30,552 nt of DNA, from contig NW_003546369.1 in NCBI RefSeq assembly GCF_000090795.2, forward strand, positions 45,312-75,863. The letters are read 5' to 3'. Under the pieces are notes generated by a model, which saw nothing but the letters and a program-made list of their open reading frames with translations, was not told the DNA's origin and searched no databases. Below are positions 15,096 through 30,552 of the stretch, piece by piece; position 1 is the first letter of the stretch, and each line of letters begins with the position of its first letter. This stretch comes from Amphimedon queenslandica (taxonomy: Eukaryota; Porifera; Demospongiae; Haplosclerida; Niphatidae). The position numbers and the translations under genes were made by a program.

Positions 15096-15614
15096 TATAG
15101 TACCTATAAAACATTGCACATCCATATAGTTAATTTATAGTATTGAGCTACTGGTACTTTTTATTTGAATTTAACATGTTTTGTATAAACTGTTTTAATT
15201 TCAGCATCCTTTTTGTCAGTCTTACCTGCAAGTAATATTATATTATTTTTGAATTTAAGTCTGACATAATCAGTAAAATAGACACTGAAATGTATATAAC
15301 CTTTTGAGGTCAGTTCATTGAGAGCATAGCAGCTCTATAGTATAGCCTTGCCTCATCATTACAATGCTGGAAGCTTCCTTACATTATGTACATTTGCATA
15401 TGCATTCCTTGCCGAGTCTTTGGACAGCATTTCAGTCTTATCTGCATGGTTGCAGGTAAATTGCCTTGCACTGAACTAAGAGCTAAAGTATAATATAATC
15501 TCACAATGTACACAATCTAATAATAAATAACAAATGATTACAGATTTCTACAGTTAAATGAATTTAAATTTTGCTAATTTTCTGTTACTAGCTTTTTCTG
15601 AGTATATAATTATT
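15096..15614. other. Convergent 3' intergenic region
   Basis: This AT-rich spacer lies between the stop of the 2A/ankyrin gene (plus) and the stop of the tetraspanin gene (minus). A plus-strand AATAAA is at 15522-15527 and a minus-strand AATAAA (TTTATT) at 15160-15165. If both are used, the two 3' UTRs overlap by several hundred bases. No gene or repeat was recognised. Confidence 0.45.
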
Positions 15615-16364
15615 TCATTTTGAATATTCACTAACTGTTGAGGTAAATGTCAAGATTATAACAGCAACTATTATTGCTACAGCCTGCACACCAACAACAC
15701 TCAGTCCAAAGGCTCCTGCATGCAAGAGATTATCAGATAACTGCTGAGTAACAAAACTCAAGCAACCGCCACCATAAGCACTGGTAATAGTTGATGAATT
15801 GCGGCCACAGAGTATGTCTGTTGTATTCTTGCAGCAAGTGGAAGGAAATACAACTGAATCATTACGTATTTCTCCAATCCAATCTCTTGCTCCATTGACA
15901 CCACAGCATCCATTTTCTTGCTGTAAATTGTTCCAAAAATCAGTGACTAGAGTACCTACTTCACTGTTCATTCCATAGTATTTCATAGTCTCATTCAGCC
16001 CCTCACTTGCAATAGATTCTACTTGCTCACGGAAAACAAAAGTGGCCATTGCTCCTGCCATTTGACCCAGGACCACTATAAATGCCAAAATGATGTAGAG
16101 ACCCAAGGAGTACTTGTTGATTGCATTTTTCCCATTAACTCCCACAAAACCAAATAATCCAATTAATGAGACCAGTATGCCAACACAAATGATCAGATAA
16201 GGTCCATAGTTCAATCTTGAGCTGTCCAGTACTTCCTTCAGTGATTTATATTGCAGCTCTAACCAAGTACCAACTCCTACTATCACCAAACCAAATAGAA
16301 GGATTATAATTTGCACAATTACAAATACAAGATTGATTGCTGTAAGGAGCAGCTGCAGCACCAT
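15615..16364 (-). CDS. Tetraspanin, intronless (249 aa)
   Basis: A four-pass membrane protein that organises receptors and integrins into microdomains. Hydrophobic segments lie near residues 9-34, 55-77, 86-110 and 219-242. Between the third and fourth is the large extracellular loop with the family signature CCG (153-155), then PSTCC (174-178), Cys186 and Cys201, giving six loop cysteines and three possible disulfides. N-glycosylation sequons in the loop are N124, N168, N180 and N189. The length is normal for the family. It is coded by one exon, unlike every neighbouring gene. There is no lysosomal Tyr motif at the short C-terminus (SEYSK), so a CD63-type role is not indicated, and no subfamily is assigned. 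Its ATG lies 98 bp from the LETM1 ATG on the opposite strand, so the promoter is shared or overlapping. Confidence 0.93.
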   Translation of the reverse strand: MVLQLLLTAINLVFVIVQIIILLFGLVIVGVGTWLELQYKSLKEVLDSSRLNYGPYLIICVGILVSLIGLFGFVGVNGKNAINKYSLGLYIILAFIVVLGQMAGAMATFVFREQVESIASEGLNETMKYYGMNSEVGTLVTDFWNNLQQENGCCGVNGARDWIGEIRNDSVVFPSTCCKNTTDILCGRNSSTITSAYGGGCLSFVTQQLSDNLLHAGAFGLSVVGVQAVAIIVAVIILTFTSTVSEYSK

Positions 16365-16462
16365 TATTGCATTTAATTTTAATTTATTGGTAATTAATGA
16401 GTAGGCGTGGTTTTAGGTTTATTTAATTGTTTAGGGCGTGGCTGAGAATACTGGACGTCAAA
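16365..16462. promoter_or_regulatory. 98-bp bidirectional promoter (tetraspanin / LETM1)
   Basis: The two start codons are 98 bp apart and divergent. The spacer has GGCGTGG at 16404-16410 and GGGCGTGG at 16434-16441, matching KLF/SP-type GT boxes, plus an inverted CCAAT (ATTGG, 16385-16389). The same GGCGTGG pair occurs upstream of RAB24. There is no TATA box in a suitable position. Confidence 0.6.
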
Positions 16463-27497
<11,035 letters not shown>

Positions 27498-27704
27498 CAC
27501 CAGTCTAATTAATATTCATTGATGTATTATAATTTTTAGATGAATAATATAGCAGATTATTATTAATGATTAATTATTATTCGGCTATTAAAACTTCGTC
27601 ACGCATCCTTCCGCCTTCAGTTCACTTTTTTTCAGTTGTCGGGCTTTGTATAACCAATTTCAGTGTAATTTGTAACAGAAGAGTCCAAGTCTGTCTTCAT
27701 AGAG
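27498..27704 (+). promoter_or_regulatory. 207-bp spacer: LETM1 3' end and promoter of the Ig gene
   Basis: LETM1 stop and the next ATG on the same strand are only 207 bp apart. ATTAAA at 27587-27592 is a candidate poly(A) signal for LETM1. No TATA box is evident before the Ig-gene ATG. Both a 3' UTR and a promoter must fit here unless the LETM1 transcript runs into the next gene. Confidence 0.4.
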
Positions 27705-30469
27705 ATGGCCACAATGAAAACACTCTGGGTATCACTCGCTCTTTTATCTGTCCTTCTGGTGGCTGTTCAAGGTAAAGTTGGGCTGCGGGTAAAGACTCCT
27801 CAGTTCCCGGGGGAGTTTTTGCGCACAGCGTTTTATATTTTGGCTGAACAGTGGGCCATTGATATAGTGTGCTTTTTTGTTGCGAGGAGCGTACGAGTCT
27901 AGCTATAGAGAGAACTGGAGTACTGATATTTCAGAATAGTAGTGTGAAGTTTGGTTTGTATCATTATCGCTATTTAGCAGGCTCAGCCCCAAATACCCCT
28001 AAATAACAAGATTCTGGGTGTTAAATTCTCTTAGATTTGGACATAATTTGTGCCTTTCTGAACTCTAATATCTAATTATTTTATTTCTCTTTTTTTGTCT
28101 TGCCTTCCCTCCCTCCCCATCCTTAATGGCCCCTCCTCTGCTTTCTCTCCATTGCAGGCCAACGTGATTGCACGCCCGCTGATTTTACCATTCTGCATCC
28201 TGAATCTCCAATTTATTCCGTTCTGGAACAGAATGTTAGCTTGAGGGCTTTTATACCTGATACCACAATTATCCTCTACAAAGGCTTGGAAACTACTACT
28301 CCAAATCGAATAAACTGTGCAGTTTCCAAGTGCAGTCTTGATACAAATTCTGGAGAATTAACATTTCATAATTTCCAGCCATCGAATGCTAGTAACTATA
28401 CGATGCTATTCACTAAGGGTGTCGATCCTACTTGTGTATACAGATTTGCTCTTGTGAAAGCTGGTAAGTTTATGCTAAGTCTCTGTTGTCAATCAATTAT
28501 TGTTATTATTATTATTATTGTATGGTAGGGCAACTAGAATTTATATTGTAATGTACTATTTTGTTAACATTTTTCATTTTCCCATGGATTCCTTTTGCTC
28601 ATTTGGTCCACAGAATAGTGCAATACATGTCACTAGTGACAATTTGTTGTCATGTTCCTTTATGTTCTTCTCTTTCTATAAAAGATTAGTCTCTCCCATA
28701 TGTCTCATACTAACCAATGAGCCACTAGGCTCATTCCTTTGATGTGTTTTTATATTGTAACTTGTGAGTCACGCCAGGAATTCACTTCTGTAGTCTAGGT
28801 TGTGGTTTGTTCAAAGGTAGAGGAGAGGGGGCAGATGTTCCTCTCACTCAGCACATGACTCCATAATATTTACTACAAGATTGCCATTATGATATTCTTA
28901 AAAGAGAGAGAGGGGGAGATAGAGAGAGAGGGGGAGGGGGAGATAGAGAGAGAGAGAGGGGGAGATAGAGAGAGAGAGAGGGAGAGGCAGGGAGAGAGAG
29001 AGGGGGGGGAGAGAGAGGGGATTGATACTGTGTATATGGGATGGTGATAAAAGTGTCTGTAAGTAGATATGGATGGAGAGGGAGGGATTACATGTACATG
29101 TGGCTTATGTTGTAACTTTAAAACAGTTTTGGTGTTTATTTGTTTATTTTGGAGTCATGTCACAGTCTTGAGCCTAGCAGTGGTTAGCACAAGTTTACAT
29201 TAAGTCATGTACTTTATATTGCTAGTTTCAATCCACTTTTATTATTATTAGTCCATGTAGTGTTCACACGTGTTATTTTGACTACCTTTATCTTTTGAGA
29301 TTTGCATCCATGGTGACCCTAACAACAAAACAGTGACCTTTCTCAGAAACATCACACCTCACCAATTATTATTTGTTTGTTTATTTATGTGTATTTATTT
29401 AACAAATTAACATATATTTGTAATTTTTTTTATTTAACAAATTAACAAATATTTGTCATTATTTTTGTTTGTACCTTTGATAGTTGCACCGTCTTTAAGT
29501 GAGACACAACTAAATTATACAATTGATAAAGATTCTGGTGAATTGTCACTCCAGCCCATGGTGAGCCCTGGGATACCTCCTGGTAAGTTACACATAATAT
29601 ACTTTTCATTTTATTTCCTCTTATTTCTACACGCACACATGTATATATTTACTTATCCTCTTCTTCCTCCTTTAGCTGAAGTCCATTGGTATCTGAATGA
29701 TCAGAATATTTCAGTCGGTAATACATTCACATTTGATTCTCCTCCTGTGGCATCAGATCGCGGCATATATACTGCTAATATATCTAACCTTGCTGGCTCC
29801 GCTAGTCTCTCTTACACTATAACAGTTAGATGTAAGTTATTGTCACTTTACGTAATGCACTGACATGAAAGACATGTAATTACCCATAGTAATTAATTAA
29901 GATCAAGTATATGTGTGTGTGTGTTTGTAATGTAGCAATTGGATGTAGTCGCTTATGCAACTTGAATGTCTTCCCTTAATTGCTATACTCTCCTCCTAAC
30001 AGTACTTACCACTAATGAGTACTCATGAACAAATTATTACCATTTTTCTACAGTCTATATAATATCATGCATACATGTACATGCAGCTATTATGTTGTCA
30101 CAGATGTCCACTATGCTATCATTATACATTTATCTCATTCACACACACACACACATTCTACAGTTGATCCTATTATAACATTGGAAATTACTGAAACTAC
30201 AGCCACGGACTATATAATTCATTGTAGAGCTATAGCCTATCCTCAAATAGAAACTATAGAGCTATTTGAAATAAGACCTGATGGTACTCTTCTTAATCTA
30301 CATCTAGAAGCTGGCGCTACTTCTACTACAAGTAATCAACTTTCTTCTAATCTTGACTATGAAGGAACTGCTACATTTGCTGGCACTGAAAATTGCCCCA
30401 AGAACTACAGATGTAGAGTGTCCACTTCTTATTCGAACGGAATTAATAATACTGGGACGTGCTTGACTA
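27705..30469 (+). CDS. Secreted or membrane Ig-domain protein, 5' part (5 exons, continues past the window)
   Basis: Exons are 27705-27771, 28158-28463, 29484-29582, 29676-29831 and 30164-30469; the gene runs off the right edge after 311 codons. Every intron is phase 1, as is typical for shuffled extracellular Ig modules. Exon 1 codes a signal peptide with a Leu/Val core and a likely cut near residue 22. Exon 2 is one Cys-containing Ig-like module (four cysteines, N-glycosylation sequons). Exons 3 and 4 together give an I-set-like module with VHWYLND and SDRGIYTANISN that lacks both canonical cysteines. Exon 5 is another module with IIHCRAIAYP and YRCRVSTSY, consistent with the B- and F-strand cysteines. 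Exons 2 and 5 have the same length, 306 nt. No transmembrane segment or kinase is in view, so receptor, adhesion or recognition roles remain open. The Ig assignment is good; function is unknown. Confidence 0.82.
28464..29483 (+). other. Intron 2 of the Ig gene, with GA microsatellite
   Basis: A 1.0-kb intron. At 28903-29020 there is a GA/GGGGA-rich tract of nearly 120 bp. Elsewhere it is AT-rich with a direct repeat of TTTATTTAACAAATTAACA near 29390 and 29430. No exon or mobile element was recognised. Confidence 0.65.
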
Positions 30470-30552
30470 GTAAGTATACTTGTACGCATGCATATTTATT
30501 AAAGTTCTAGTTCTTCACATGCTGTGTGTAATCGACCCTTTCTTCTTTTTAT

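Overview
The window looks like compact, AT-rich, intron-rich metazoan nuclear DNA, most likely from a demosponge close to Amphimedon queenslandica. The organism call is inference. It rests on very short introns (42-68 nt) with GT..AG ends, dense gene packing, abundant TACATG-type palindromic repeats, divergent animal-type genes (RAB24, HSPA9, LETM1, tetraspanin, Ig receptor), and a Death/ankyrin gene whose leader carries a 2A ribosome-skipping motif.

Layout from left to right: 1-1536 has no recognisable gene. A small 3-exon Death-domain gene lies on the minus strand (1537-2116). A 7-exon RAB24-like GTPase gene follows on the minus strand (2620-6130). A 17-exon mitochondrial HSP70/mortalin gene (HSPA9, minus, 6389-11134) comes next. 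Divergent from it across about 310 bp is a 2-exon gene (plus, 11443-15095) coding for hydrophobic leader, 2A motif, Death-like domain, nine ankyrin repeats, a four-cysteine knuckle and a long coiled coil. An intronless tetraspanin gene (minus, 15615-16364) shares a 98-bp divergent promoter with a 14-exon LETM1 gene (plus, 16463-27497). The window ends inside a secreted or membrane Ig-domain gene (plus, from 27705). All exon joins were derived by hand; every one keeps phase and matches family alignments known to me.

Introns hold most of the non-coding interest. There is a 438-bp non-autonomous hAT element with an exact 8-bp target duplication and a relic BED zinc finger. Three 204-210-bp MITE-like copies share ends and part of an interior. 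A roughly 170-bp dispersed repeat occurs at four loci. CT microsatellites abut the 3' splice sites of several LETM1 and RAB24 exons.

Functionally, two genes act in mitochondria (HSPA9: matrix chaperone and import motor; LETM1: inner-membrane cation/proton homeostasis). RAB24 belongs to autophagy and late endosomal traffic. The two Death-fold proteins suggest innate-immune or cell-death signalling. The strongest candidate for a little-described system is the 2A leader on the Death/ankyrin protein, which could split one mRNA into a membrane-associated leader and a cytosolic sensor, or leave a fused secretory form.
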